Below, piece after piece: positions 1 to 6,865 of a stretch of DNA of 6,891 bases (the stretch's first letter is position 1; every line of letters starts with the position of its first letter). A model generated the notes under the pieces. It was not told where the DNA came from, made no database searches, and saw nothing but the letters and a program-made list of their open reading frames with translations. The stretch spans positions 1 to 6,891 of the forward strand of contig URDV01000121.1 in NCBI GenBank assembly GCA_900546605.1, written 5' to 3'. A program made the translations under genes and the position numbers. The stretch comes from an uncultured Prevotella sp. (lineage in GTDB: Bacteria; Bacteroidota; Bacteroidia; Bacteroidales; Bacteroidaceae).

Positions 1-2
1 TT

Positions 3-35
3 GTTAACCTGTCAACTTGTTAACCCGTTAACCTG
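3..35. repeat. Degenerate 8-bp tandem repeat array, pyrimidine-linker orientation
   Basis: Four consecutive 8-base units are in perfect register: GTTAACCT (3-10), GTCAACTT (11-18), GTTAACCC (19-26) and GTTAACCT (27-34), followed by the first G of a possible fifth. Each unit is a GTTAAC-like palindromic core plus a two-base pyrimidine linker (CT, TT, CC, CT). The array may extend left beyond the window. A related array with purine linkers lies at the other end of the window (6826-6865). No protein is evident here. The function is unknown; it may be an intergenic repeat of this genome, a protein-binding site, or replication slippage of an octamer. Confidence 0.75.
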
Positions 36-56
36 AAATTCCGCCAACGGGTCAAG
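16..56. repeat. Imperfect inverted repeat (possible hairpin) at the edge of the octamer array
   Basis: ACCCGTT (23-29) is the reverse complement of AACGGGT (46-52), with a 16-base loop. Outside it, CTTG (16-19) can pair with CAAG (53-56) if TTA (20-22) bulges. The right arm reads as two weak octamer units with purine linkers (GCCAACGG, GTCAAGTA), so the fold-back looks like the pyrimidine-type array meeting a decayed copy in the opposite direction. No T-run follows, so it is not a canonical terminator. It could still end the transcript of an unseen upstream gene. Confidence 0.4.
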
Positions 57-118
57 TATTGCTTGAAAAGCGTTCGTCCCCCCCATTCGAGTTAAAAATA
101 TATAGAGTCATCATGAAA

Positions 119-156
119 GTTCATGCATCAATAAGCAAGCTATGCACTTGGTGAAC
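119..156. repeat. Short imperfect inverted repeat in the thyA upstream region
   Basis: GTTCA plus TGCAT (119-128) can pair with ATGCA (142-146) plus TGAAC (152-156), leaving a one-sided five-base bulge (147-151) and a 13-base loop. This gives ten base pairs in two blocks. It lies about 25 bases upstream of the candidate -7 element, so it would be outside the thyA transcript if that promoter is right. It might be an operator-like site or chance; the AT-rich setting makes chance pairing easy. Confidence 0.25.
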
Positions 157-179
157 AAGGTAGCTCGCAAAATAATTTG

Positions 180-187
180 TAACTTTG
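180..187 (+). promoter_or_regulatory. Candidate Bacteroidota -7 promoter element for thyA and the downstream cluster
   Basis: TAACTTTG at 180-187 matches the TAnnTTTG -7 consensus known for the Bacteroidota primary sigma factor. It would place transcription start near 194-196, giving a very short leader of about 12-14 bases before the thyA ATG at 208. No clear TTTG-like -33 element lies at the usual distance. A TTG at 148-150 is too far from this element but fits better with an overlapping, weaker TAATTTG at 173-179. The match also argues against translation starting at 142, upstream of the promoter. Confidence 0.5.
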
Positions 188-207
188 CCCCACAAAAATG
201 GCTCACA

Positions 208-1002
208 ATGAAACAATACCTTGATTTATTGCAAAATATACTCGATAATGGTGTCGAAAAGTCTGACCGTACAGGTACAGGCACAAAAAGCATTTTCGGA
301 CACCAAATGCGTTTTAACCTTGAAGATGGATTTCCGTTGCTCACAACCAAAAAGTTACACCTAAAGTCCATCATTCACGAACTGCTATGGTTCTTAAAGG
401 GCGACACCAATGTGCATTACTTGCAAAAGAATGGTGTGCGCATATGGAACGAGTGGGCCGATGAAAACGGTGACTTAGGTCATGTGTATGGTTATCAATG
501 GCGCTCATGGCCTGATTACAATGGTGGCCACATTGACCAAATAAAAGAAGTTATAAAACAAATAAAGGAGACCCCCGACTCACGTCGTATGATTGTTTCG
601 GCATGGAACGTGGCCGACCTTGACAAAATGAATTTGCCACCTTGCCATTTGCTCTTTCAATTCTATGTAGCCGATGGCCGTTTGTCATTACAATTGTACC
701 AACGTTCGGCCGACACCTTTTTGGGGGTACCATTCAACATAGCCAGTTACGCTTTGCTATTGCAAATGGTGGCACAGGTTACGGGGCTAAAGGCAGGTGA
801 CTTTGTACATACCACGGGCGACACCCATCTTTATTTGAATCATTTAGAGCAGGCACGTTTACAGTTAACGCGCACCCCACGTAAGCTGCCTCGTATGATC
901 ATCAACCCCGATGTAAAAGATATTTTCGACTTCCACTTCGATGATTTTCAACTCGAAGGCTATGACCCTTGGCCACACATCTCGGCCAAAGTATCGGTTT
1001 AA
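208..1002 (+). CDS. thyA: Thymidylate synthase (folate-dependent, ThyA family)
   Basis: ThyA is a cytosolic enzyme that methylates dUMP to dTMP using 5,10-methylene-tetrahydrofolate, producing dihydrofolate. From ATG 208 the protein is 264 residues, the same length as Escherichia coli ThyA, and it begins MKQYLDLLQ as that protein begins MKQYLELMQ. Key residues fall at E. coli numbers: Arg21, Glu58, Trp80, Arg126-Arg127, nucleophile Cys146 in PPCH, Arg166, Asp169, Asn177, and His207/Tyr209 in the DTHLY motif. An in-frame ATG at 142 would add 22 residues with no counterpart in the family and would precede the candidate promoter, so 208 is preferred. The C-terminus (ending KVSV) is complete. It is the first gene of a same-strand cluster, 20 bases ahead of the methyltransferase gene, and its product dihydrofolate is the substrate of FolA two genes downstream. 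Position 168 is Ala where E. coli has Cys, not a catalytic residue. Confidence 0.98.
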   Translation: MKQYLDLLQNILDNGVEKSDRTGTGTKSIFGHQMRFNLEDGFPLLTTKKLHLKSIIHELLWFLKGDTNVHYLQKNGVRIWNEWADENGDLGHVYGYQWRSWPDYNGGHIDQIKEVIKQIKETPDSRRMIVSAWNVADLDKMNLPPCHLLFQFYVADGRLSLQLYQRSADTFLGVPFNIASYALLLQMVAQVTGLKAGDFVHTTGDTHLYLNHLEQARLQLTRTPRKLPRMIINPDVKDIFDFHFDDFQLEGYDPWPHISAKVSV

Positions 1003-1022
1003 AGCATACTCTCATTCGTAAC

Positions 1023-2399
1023 ATGATAAAACAATCGTTCATACAGCAAATGCAGCAACTCATTGGTAGCGATGAAACCGATAAGTTGCTACAAGCTTTG
1101 ACCCACACCCAGGCTCCTGTGAGCATTCGGTGCAATCCGTTAAAGCCTTTTGACGAAATGCCTGAACAAGTAGAGAGTCAAGTGCCTTGGTGTGATAACG
1201 GAGCATACCTTAAAGCACGGCCCAAGTTTACTTACGACCCATTGTTACATGCAGGTTGCTATTATGTGCAAGAGGCTGCCTCCATGTTTGTGGCACAAGC
1301 CTATCATCAAATGGTGAAAGATGGCTTTCGTCCACATCGTCTGCTCGACCTATGTGCCGCGCCAGGTGGCAAGAGCACCTTGTGGCGTACATTACTACAC
1401 GATGGCGATTTGCTCGTGGCCAATGAACCCATAAGGCAAAGAGCACAAGTGTTGGCCGAGAACCTTACCAAGTGGGGACACCCCGATGTAGTTTGCACCT
1501 CAGCTTACCCTGAAGAGTTTGCTCCCTTAACCAGTTTCTTCGACGTCATAGCTGCCGATGTGCCATGTTCAGGCGAAGGCATGTTTCGTAAAGATGAGGG
1601 TGCTGTTGATGAATGGAGTCCAGAGGCCGTAGACGCTTGTGTTGCGCGGCAATGGAACATAGTACAAAGTATATGGCCTACACTCCGCCAAGGGGGCTAC
1701 ATGGTTTATAGCACCTGTACCTATAATAGAGCCGAGAATGAAGACAATGTAACACGCATCTGTCAAGAGTTAGGGGCTGAATTAGTGCCTATTGAAGTTG
1801 AAGCATCGTGGGGCATCACGGGCGACACCACGGGCCGACAATTACCCGTATACCATTTCTTTCCACACCGCACCAAGGGCGAAGGCTTGTTTCTCGCCTT
1901 ATTACGCAAAACGGCTGAGGCACCCCAAGCCAAAGAAAAGAAAAACAAACGTCAACGTAACAGTCAACAACCCTCAGTAAAGGGTGGAGCACAGGTGATA
2001 GCATGGTTAAGAGATAGCAATCAATTTAAATTGCTTCGTCCCGACGACACACACATTACAGCCATTCGTCAGTCATTAGCTGACGATGTGCAACGCCTTT
2101 GCGCTACGGTGCGTGCTTTAACAGCAGGCGTGTTGATGGTTGAAGAAAAAGGCCATAAGTGCATTCCGCAACATGCTTTGGCCATGTCTGTGCAACTTGA
2201 TTCGTCAGCCTTTGCACATGCCGAGTTAACACTTGACGAGGCTTTAAGCTATTTGCGTCGCGAGTCAATCACCTTATCTGCCGATGTGCCACGTGGCTAT
2301 GTGTTAGCCACCTACAAAGGTCACCCACTCGGCTTTTTGAACAACTTAGGTAACAGAGCCAATAACCTTTATCCACAAGAGTGGCGCATCCGAAATTAA
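1023..2399 (+). CDS. RsmF/NOP2-type RNA (cytosine-5) methyltransferase, probably acting on 16S rRNA
   Basis: This 458-residue protein is a SAM-dependent RNA m5C methyltransferase of the RsmB/RsmF/NOP2 family. The N-terminal part (about 1-80) resembles the family's RNA-binding lead-in. The Rossmann-fold core holds SAM motif I, LDLCAAPGGKST, at 108-119; an acidic motif II at Asn134-Glu135; motif IV DVPCSGEGMFRKD at 179-191, with Cys182 in the Pro-Cys pair; and motif VI YSTCTYN at 229-235, with Cys232 as expected nucleophile. A Lys/Arg/Gln-rich linker (about 301-320) leads to a C-terminal domain ending in an LGFLNNLGNRANNLYP stretch, like the PUA-like tail of RsmF. The length is close to E. coli RsmF (479), which methylates C1407 of 16S rRNA; the exact target here is inferred. 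The start at 1023 (MIKQSF) is chosen because an in-frame ATG at 969 lies inside thyA and adds 18 unrelated residues. The gaps are 20 bases to thyA and 15 bases to folA. Confidence 0.92.
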   Translation: MIKQSFIQQMQQLIGSDETDKLLQALTHTQAPVSIRCNPLKPFDEMPEQVESQVPWCDNGAYLKARPKFTYDPLLHAGCYYVQEAASMFVAQAYHQMVKDGFRPHRLLDLCAAPGGKSTLWRTLLHDGDLLVANEPIRQRAQVLAENLTKWGHPDVVCTSAYPEEFAPLTSFFDVIAADVPCSGEGMFRKDEGAVDEWSPEAVDACVARQWNIVQSIWPTLRQGGYMVYSTCTYNRAENEDNVTRICQELGAELVPIEVEASWGITGDTTGRQLPVYHFFPHRTKGEGLFLALLRKTAEAPQAKEKKNKRQRNSQQPSVKGGAQVIAWLRDSNQFKLLRPDDTHITAIRQSLADDVQRLCATVRALTAGVLMVEEKGHKCIPQHALAMSVQLDSSAFAHAELTLDEALSYLRRESITLSADVPRGYVLATYKGHPLGFLNNLGNRANNLYPQEWRIRN

Positions 2400-2414
2400 A
2401 AAACAGAAGACAAA

Positions 2415-2909
2415 ATGACCCTCTCCATTATTTGTGCACTCACCACTAATCATGCCATAGGCAACAAGGGTGGGCTGCTTTATTACCTACCTGCCGACTT
2501 AAAGCACTTCAAAAATCTCACTACAGGACACACCATTGTTATGGGGCGCAAAACATTTGAGTCGTTGCCCAAGGGGGCTTTACCCAACCGACGCAATGTA
2601 GTCATTACGCATCAACCGAACTTTACGGCTCCAGGCATAGAAGTGTTTCATTCGTTTGAGTCAGCATTACAAGCTTGTGCCGCTGACGACGAGGTGTACA
2701 TCCTAGGTGGTGAAAGCATATATGCTGCAGCTTTGCCACAAGCTGACCGCCTGTGTTTAACTCACATTGATGCAGAGCCAACTGAGGCCGACACTTATTT
2801 CCCCACATACGATGTCAACGAATGGGTGGTTGAAAGTGAAGAGCATCATGAACCTGACGAAAAAAACAAGTTACCTTACACATTCATTAATTATAAACGA
2901 AAAAAATGA
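2415..2909 (+). CDS. folA: Dihydrofolate reductase
   Basis: FolA reduces dihydrofolate to tetrahydrofolate with NADPH in the cytosol, regenerating the cofactor used up by ThyA, and is the target of trimethoprim-type antifolates. The protein has 164 residues, typical of the bacterial chromosomal enzyme (about 160). Visible motifs: the start SIICALTTNHAIGN; substrate-site LPADLKHFK with catalytic acid Asp28; TTGHTIVMGRKTFESLP (36-52) for NADPH binding; NRRNVV (58-63); and LGGESIY (97-103), the glycine pair and Tyr of the family's GGxxxY motif. The usual Trp at E. coli position 22 is Tyr23 here. The sequence AACAGAAGACAAA before ATG 2415 is A-rich with only a weak AGAAG as a possible ribosome site, normal for Bacteroidota. 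The stop codon overlaps the next start (ATGA, 2906-2909). Nothing suggests an acquired resistance-type allele; the gene sits in a core-metabolism context. Confidence 0.97.
   Translation: MTLSIICALTTNHAIGNKGGLLYYLPADLKHFKNLTTGHTIVMGRKTFESLPKGALPNRRNVVITHQPNFTAPGIEVFHSFESALQACAADDEVYILGGESIYAAALPQADRLCLTHIDAEPTEADTYFPTYDVNEWVVESEEHHEPDEKNKLPYTFINYKRKK
2906..2909 (+). promoter_or_regulatory. ATGA stop-start overlap between folA and the nucleotidase gene
   Basis: The ATG of the metallophosphatase gene (2906-2908) shares bases with the TGA stop of folA (2907-2909). Four-base overlaps of this kind usually indicate translational coupling, so the two genes are almost certainly on the same mRNA. The start is supported independently, because the residues directly after it form a signal peptide. 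Confidence 0.8.
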
Positions 2910-4630
2910 AGCAACTCCTTCTCACACTTTGTGCGGCTTGTTTCGCATTAGGTGCAGCAGCGCAACACAAGGAAGTGAAATTTTCGCTGCTCGAAACGAC
3001 TGACGTGCATGGCAACTATTTGCCTTATAACTTTATAACAGGCGAAGACGGAACGGGTAGTATGGCCCGTATCTACTCCTACGTAAAACAATTGCGTCAG
3101 CAACAGGGCACTGACCATGTGGTGTTGCTCGACAATGGTGACATTTTGCAAGGTCAGCCCATTGCTTATTATTACAACTACATGGACACAAAGTCGCCCC
3201 ACCTATGTGCTTCTGTACTCAATTACATGAAGTATGATGCAGCAACGGTGGGCAACCACGATGTTGAAACAGGACATGCCGTTTACGATCGTTGGGTAAA
3301 GCAATGCAAGTTTCCTATGTTAGGAGCCAACGTGATAGTAACCCAAACAGATCAACCCTATTGGAAACCCTACACCATTATTGAACGTCAAGGAGTAAAA
3401 ATAGCCGTGTTAGGCATGATAACACCTGGCATACCTATGTGGCTGCCCGAGAATCTTTGGGCTGGTTTGCGCTTTGATGATTTGCTCGCAGTGGCTCGTA
3501 AATACATGCCCGAGATGCGTAGCAAGGCTGATGTCGTAGTTGGACTTTTTCACTCAGGTGTAGGCAAAGACAAAGGCACGCCTGTTGCAGCCGAAGATGC
3601 TTCAGTAGCAGTGGCCGAAAAAGTGCCAGGATTTGATGTAGTTTTCTGCGGTCACGACCATCGTCGTGCTAATCGTGTAGTGGTTAACACTGCGGGCGAT
3701 TCCGTTTGGGTGTTAAACCCCGCTGCGCAAGCACATGCTGTAGCTAAAGCCGATTTTACCCTTACACTGGATGGTAAAAAGGTAGTAAAAAAACAAGTGC
3801 AAGGTTCGCTTGTTGACATTGACCACCTTTCGCCCGATGCCGACTTCATGAAACAGTTTGCTCAAGCCCTCGAAAAGGGTAAATCGTTTACCAACGAACT
3901 AATTGGTCAGAGCAAGCACACCATGGAAACGGTTCCCGCATTTTTCGGTTCGTCAGCCTTCATCGACTTTATTCACCAAATGCAGTTAAACTTAGCTAAG
4001 GCCGACATATCATTTGCTGCCCCATTAGCCTTAGATGCTGTTATTCATGAAGGCAACATTTATGTGCGCGATATGTTCAACCTCTATCGTTACGAAAACT
4101 TGCTTTATGCCATGAATCTTACAGGGCAAGAAGTGAAAGATTACTTAGAATATTCATATGGAGGATGGGTAAAACAAATGCAGAGCAAAGACGACCATAT
4201 GTTATTATTCCGTCCCAACCCCGAACAGATAACTGAAGTATGGGAACGTTTCCAACGTCCCAGCTACAACTTTGACTCAGCAGCAGGCATACGCTATACA
4301 GTCGATTTAACAAAGCCTACAGGACATCGTGTCACGATTATATCTATGGCCGATGGTCAGCCCTTTTCACTCACCAAAACCTATCGTTGTGCGCTCAATT
4401 CCTATCGCGGCAATGGGGGTGGTGGTTTGTTAACTGAAGGGGCTCACATTCCATCAGACGAACTTGCTAAACGAGTCGTTTGGAGCACCGAAAAAGATTT
4501 GCGTTACTACCTTATGCAAGAGATTAAGAAGCAAGGCACAATCAATCCTGCTCCACTCAATCAGTGGAAGTTTATTCCTGAGGATTGGGCTGCTGCAGGC
4601 CGTCAAAAGGATGAACCCTTGGTAAAGTAG
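2906..4630 (+). CDS. Secreted bifunctional metallophosphatase / 5'-nucleotidase (UshA/CpdB-like)
   Basis: A 574-residue envelope enzyme predicted to hydrolyse nucleoside phosphates (5'-nucleotides, perhaps cyclic nucleotides or nucleotide sugars), freeing phosphate and nucleosides for uptake. Residues 1-19 form a type I signal peptide (MKQLLLTLCAACFALGAAA), with likely cleavage before Gln20; the cysteines at 9 and 12 do not make a good lipobox. The N-terminal calcineurin-like domain carries the five metal motifs in order: TTDVHGN (Asp33, His35), LLDNGD (Asp79), VGNHD (Asn117-His118), LFHSG (His216) and CGHDHR (His250, His252). The C-terminal 5'-nucleotidase domain (about 330-545) has YRYENLLYAMNLTGQEVKDYLE near 394-415, aromatic candidates for base stacking in SYNFDSAAGIRY (453-464), and a glycine-rich SYRGNGGGG loop near 499-507. 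The length matches the family. It overlaps folA by 4 bases and precedes the S46 peptidase by 22. UshA, CpdB and YfkN relatives cannot be told apart by eye. Confidence 0.93.
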   Translation: MKQLLLTLCAACFALGAAAQHKEVKFSLLETTDVHGNYLPYNFITGEDGTGSMARIYSYVKQLRQQQGTDHVVLLDNGDILQGQPIAYYYNYMDTKSPHLCASVLNYMKYDAATVGNHDVETGHAVYDRWVKQCKFPMLGANVIVTQTDQPYWKPYTIIERQGVKIAVLGMITPGIPMWLPENLWAGLRFDDLLAVARKYMPEMRSKADVVVGLFHSGVGKDKGTPVAAEDASVAVAEKVPGFDVVFCGHDHRRANRVVVNTAGDSVWVLNPAAQAHAVAKADFTLTLDGKKVVKKQVQGSLVDIDHLSPDADFMKQFAQALEKGKSFTNELIGQSKHTMETVPAFFGSSAFIDFIHQMQLNLAKADISFAAPLALDAVIHEGNIYVRDMFNLYRYENLLYAMNLTGQEVKDYLEYSYGGWVKQMQSKDDHMLLFRPNPEQITEVWERFQRPSYNFDSAAGIRYTVDLTKPTGHRVTIISMADGQPFSLTKTYRCALNSYRGNGGGGLLTEGAHIPSDELAKRVVWSTEKDLRYYLMQEIKKQGTINPAPLNQWKFIPEDWAAAGRQKDEPLVK

Positions 4631-4652
4631 AATAACACAACAACAACTTAAT

Positions 4653-6791
4653 ATGAAAAAAATATTATTGCTTTGTGCCGCCCTGTTTATGGGATTTACG
4701 GCTGCACATGCTGATGAAGGCATGTGGTTATTAAAGTTAATGAAGCAGCAACACCTTGAGGATTCACTTCGCAAGGCAGGACTGCAGTTGCCCCCCGAGG
4801 CTTTGTATAGTGAAACATCTCCCTCATTGCGTGATTGTATCGGCATATTTGGTGGAGGTTGCACAGGTGAGGTGGTAAGTGCTGAAGGTTTAGTGCTCAC
4901 CAATCACCATTGTGGCTTTAGCTACGTACACGAAATGAGTGCCATAGGTCACGACTACATGAAGGATGGCTACTTTGCTCATAATCGCAGTGAAGAACTC
5001 CGTACCCCAGCCAGTCTTACCTTTACCTTCGTAAAGCGCATCATCGATGTTACGAAAGAGGTAAATGCCGAGGCTAAGAAAAAGAAGGTTGATGAATTCA
5101 CCCAGCAAAGCATAGGTTTTCTTGAACCTTTAGCTCAGCGCATGCTCAAAAAGAGTGAGTTTGCCAAACTCAAAGGCATGACAGCTCGCATTGTGCCTTA
5201 CTTTGGTGGAAACCAATTCTACCTATTTTTTGAACAGGCTTATCAAGATGTTCGTTTGGTGGCCAATCCGCCTTACAACATTGGTCAGTTCGGTGGAAAC
5301 TCTGACAACTGGATGTGGCCACGTCACAATGCCGACTTCTGCATGTTCCGCATCTATGCTGACAAAAATGGTCAACCAGCACCTTATAGCAAGGACAATG
5401 TGCCCTTGAAGTTGAAAAAGTATTTGCCCATTTCACTCAAAGGCATGAACCAAGGCGATTACACCATGATTATGGGTTTCCCTGGCACAACTACACGTTA
5501 CCTCACAGCTGCTGAGGTAAAGTTACGTTGCGAAGCAACTAATCAGCCCATTATCATAGCCGGTAATCCCTTGCTAAAGTATTACAAGGAGTTGATGGAC
5601 CAAAGTGATGAAAAGCGCCTCTTGTTAGAGGATGAATACTTTTCATGGGGCAACAGCATCAAAAACTTTGGTGGCATGAATGAGGCTGTTGAAAAGGAAC
5701 ATCTCATTGACGAAAAAAAGGCTGAAGAAAACCGCTTCCGTGCTTTTGCAGCCAAAAGTGGCAAGGCTGAGTATAGCGACATCATTGAGCGTATTGAAAA
5801 ACTTTGCCAAACTTACACCGACACCCTTCACGACATGACACTTTACCGCATAGCCTTGCAAGACCAAGGCTTGTGGGTACGTCCTTCGTTGATCGAAGCT
5901 TACGAAAAAGCACTTAAGACAGGTAAGGCAAAGAATATTGAAGCAGCCAAGGCTAACATTACAGCCTACTGCCAAAACAACATACACCATGTTAACAAGG
6001 CTATTGACTGTGGTAAGGTAAAGTTGCTCACTCCTTACTTCATGAAGTATCATAAAATTCAGTTGTTGCCAGCTTATCTTAATGGCAAGCAAAAGTTAGA
6101 TGCTACAATTGATAATATTTATCAAAACACAGTGTTTGCCGATAGCACCAAGTTGGCTGAAGCTTTAGCTAAGAATGATGCAACTGTGTTAAAGAACGAC
6201 CCACTTTACTTGCAAGTAAGCGACCTCGTAGCCTATGCTGAAACCATGGGCAAGAGTTTGCAAACATACACCACGCAGCGCAAAGCACTTGACAAAATTT
6301 ATGTACGTGGCTTGTGCGAAATGTACGATTGGTCTAAAGCTCCCGATGCCAACTTCACATTGCGCATGACTTATGGTCATGTAAAGGACCTTGACCCACG
6401 TGATGGCGTACACTACAATTGGCGCACGGTACTTGATGGCATGTTTGAGAAGGAGAGCAAAACTGAAAGCGATTATTTCATCAACGAGCATTTGCGTAAG
6501 TTGTATGAGGCCAAAGACTTTGGTCGCTATGCACGTGAGGATGGCAAGTTGCCCGTATGTTTCCTTTCAAACAACGACATCACAGGTGGCAACTCAGGTT
6601 CGGGTGTACTCAATGCTAAAGGCGAACTCATAGGTTTAGCTTTTGATGGTAACATTGAGAGTTTGTCAGGCGATCTCAAGTTCAATCCACGTTTGCAGCG
6701 TTGCATTAATGTTGACATCCGTTACGTTCTCTTCATCATTGACAAGTTTGGTGGTAGCACTTATGTGCTTGACGAACTCGACATTCGATAA
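4653..6791 (+). CDS. Secreted S46 family dipeptidyl-peptidase, predicted DPP7 type
   Basis: A serine exopeptidase of clan PA that removes dipeptides from the N-terminus of peptides in the periplasm or on the cell surface. The signal peptide is residues 1-20, with likely cleavage at AHA|DEG; no C-terminal sorting domain is seen. The catalytic triad is His86 in TNHHCGF, Asp228 in RHNADF and Ser648 in GGNSGSG. Residues known in the S46 enzyme DAP BII to bind the substrate N-terminus have counterparts at matching spacing: Asn219, Trp220, Arg224, Asn334 and Asp665. The helical domain inserted between the protease lobes is about 300-560. The residue 18 after the catalytic Ser sets P1 preference: Arg in the Asp/Glu-specific DPP11, Gly in DPP7. 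Here it is Gly666 in AFDGNIE, so a preference for hydrophobic P1 residues is predicted. The length of 712 equals Porphyromonas gingivalis DPP7. The GNSGS motif is followed by Gly651, where Pro is more usual as I recall the family. It follows the nucleotidase gene by 22 bases, with no obvious promoter in the gap. Confidence 0.95.
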   Translation: MKKILLLCAALFMGFTAAHADEGMWLLKLMKQQHLEDSLRKAGLQLPPEALYSETSPSLRDCIGIFGGGCTGEVVSAEGLVLTNHHCGFSYVHEMSAIGHDYMKDGYFAHNRSEELRTPASLTFTFVKRIIDVTKEVNAEAKKKKVDEFTQQSIGFLEPLAQRMLKKSEFAKLKGMTARIVPYFGGNQFYLFFEQAYQDVRLVANPPYNIGQFGGNSDNWMWPRHNADFCMFRIYADKNGQPAPYSKDNVPLKLKKYLPISLKGMNQGDYTMIMGFPGTTTRYLTAAEVKLRCEATNQPIIIAGNPLLKYYKELMDQSDEKRLLLEDEYFSWGNSIKNFGGMNEAVEKEHLIDEKKAEENRFRAFAAKSGKAEYSDIIERIEKLCQTYTDTLHDMTLYRIALQDQGLWVRPSLIEAYEKALKTGKAKNIEAAKANITAYCQNNIHHVNKAIDCGKVKLLTPYFMKYHKIQLLPAYLNGKQKLDATIDNIYQNTVFADSTKLAEALAKNDATVLKNDPLYLQVSDLVAYAETMGKSLQTYTTQRKALDKIYVRGLCEMYDWSKAPDANFTLRMTYGHVKDLDPRDGVHYNWRTVLDGMFEKESKTESDYFINEHLRKLYEAKDFGRYAREDGKLPVCFLSNNDITGGNSGSGVLNAKGELIGLAFDGNIESLSGDLKFNPRLQRCINVDIRYVLFIIDKFGGSTYVLDELDIR

Positions 6792-6808
6792 ATAAGTTCT
6801 AATAAGTA

Positions 6809-6820
6809 ACGCGTTGGCGT
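6809..6820. terminator. Weak hairpin after the last gene, possible transcription end
   Basis: ACGC-GTTG-GCGT (6809-6820) can form a four-base-pair stem with a tetraloop 17 bases after the stop of the peptidase gene. Imperfect flanking complementarity (CTAAT at 6799-6803 with ATTAG at 6822-6826) could lengthen it. No T-run follows, so it is a poor intrinsic terminator; the nearest is TTTTT at 6873-6877, too far away to belong to it. Transcription may end here or in the repeat array beyond. Confidence 0.25.
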
Positions 6821-6825
6821 AATTA

Positions 6826-6865
6826 GTAAACAAGTAGACAAGTTAACGGGTTAACAGGTAAGTTT
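6826..6865. repeat. Degenerate 8-bp tandem repeat array, purine-linker orientation
   Basis: Five consecutive 8-base units are in register: GTAAACAA (6826-6833), GTAGACAA (6834-6841), GTTAACGG (6842-6849), GTTAACAG (6850-6857) and a decayed GTAAGTTT (6858-6865). The linkers are purines (AA, AA, GG, AG), so this is the reverse-complement orientation of the array at 3-35. The best shared block, ignoring one mismatch, is TGTTAACCCGTTAAC plus CTTG or CCTG-like flanks. The middle units are best conserved and the edges decay. The function is unknown. Confidence 0.7.

Noticed and set aside
113..154. Possible 13-residue leader peptide MKVHASISKLCTW upstream of thyA
   Set aside because: It lies upstream of the likely promoter, shows no run of regulatory codons and no attenuator follows it; a short open frame here is expected by chance.
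142..207. In-frame N-terminal extension of ThyA from ATG 142
   Set aside because: It adds 22 residues with no equivalent in ThyA, which aligns end to end with the E. coli protein from 208, and the candidate promoter lies inside it.
969..1022. Longer methyltransferase start overlapping the end of thyA
   Set aside because: The added 18 residues come from thyA coding sequence in another frame; ATG 1023 gives a normal family N-terminus.
813..1829. Exact 13-base repeat CACGGGCGACACC at 813-825 and 1817-1829
   Set aside because: Both copies encode Thr-Gly-Asp-Thr within conserved or plausible coding sequence, so shared codon preference explains it.
4454..4903. 149-codon open frame on the minus strand across the nucleotidase-peptidase junction
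   Set aside because: It overlaps two well-supported genes, including catalytic and signal peptide regions, and has no recognisable domain; its length follows from codon bias of the real genes.
5643..6092. 149-codon open frame on the minus strand inside the S46 peptidase gene
   Set aside because: It is wholly antisense to a conserved gene and without recognisable motifs, so it is a shadow frame.
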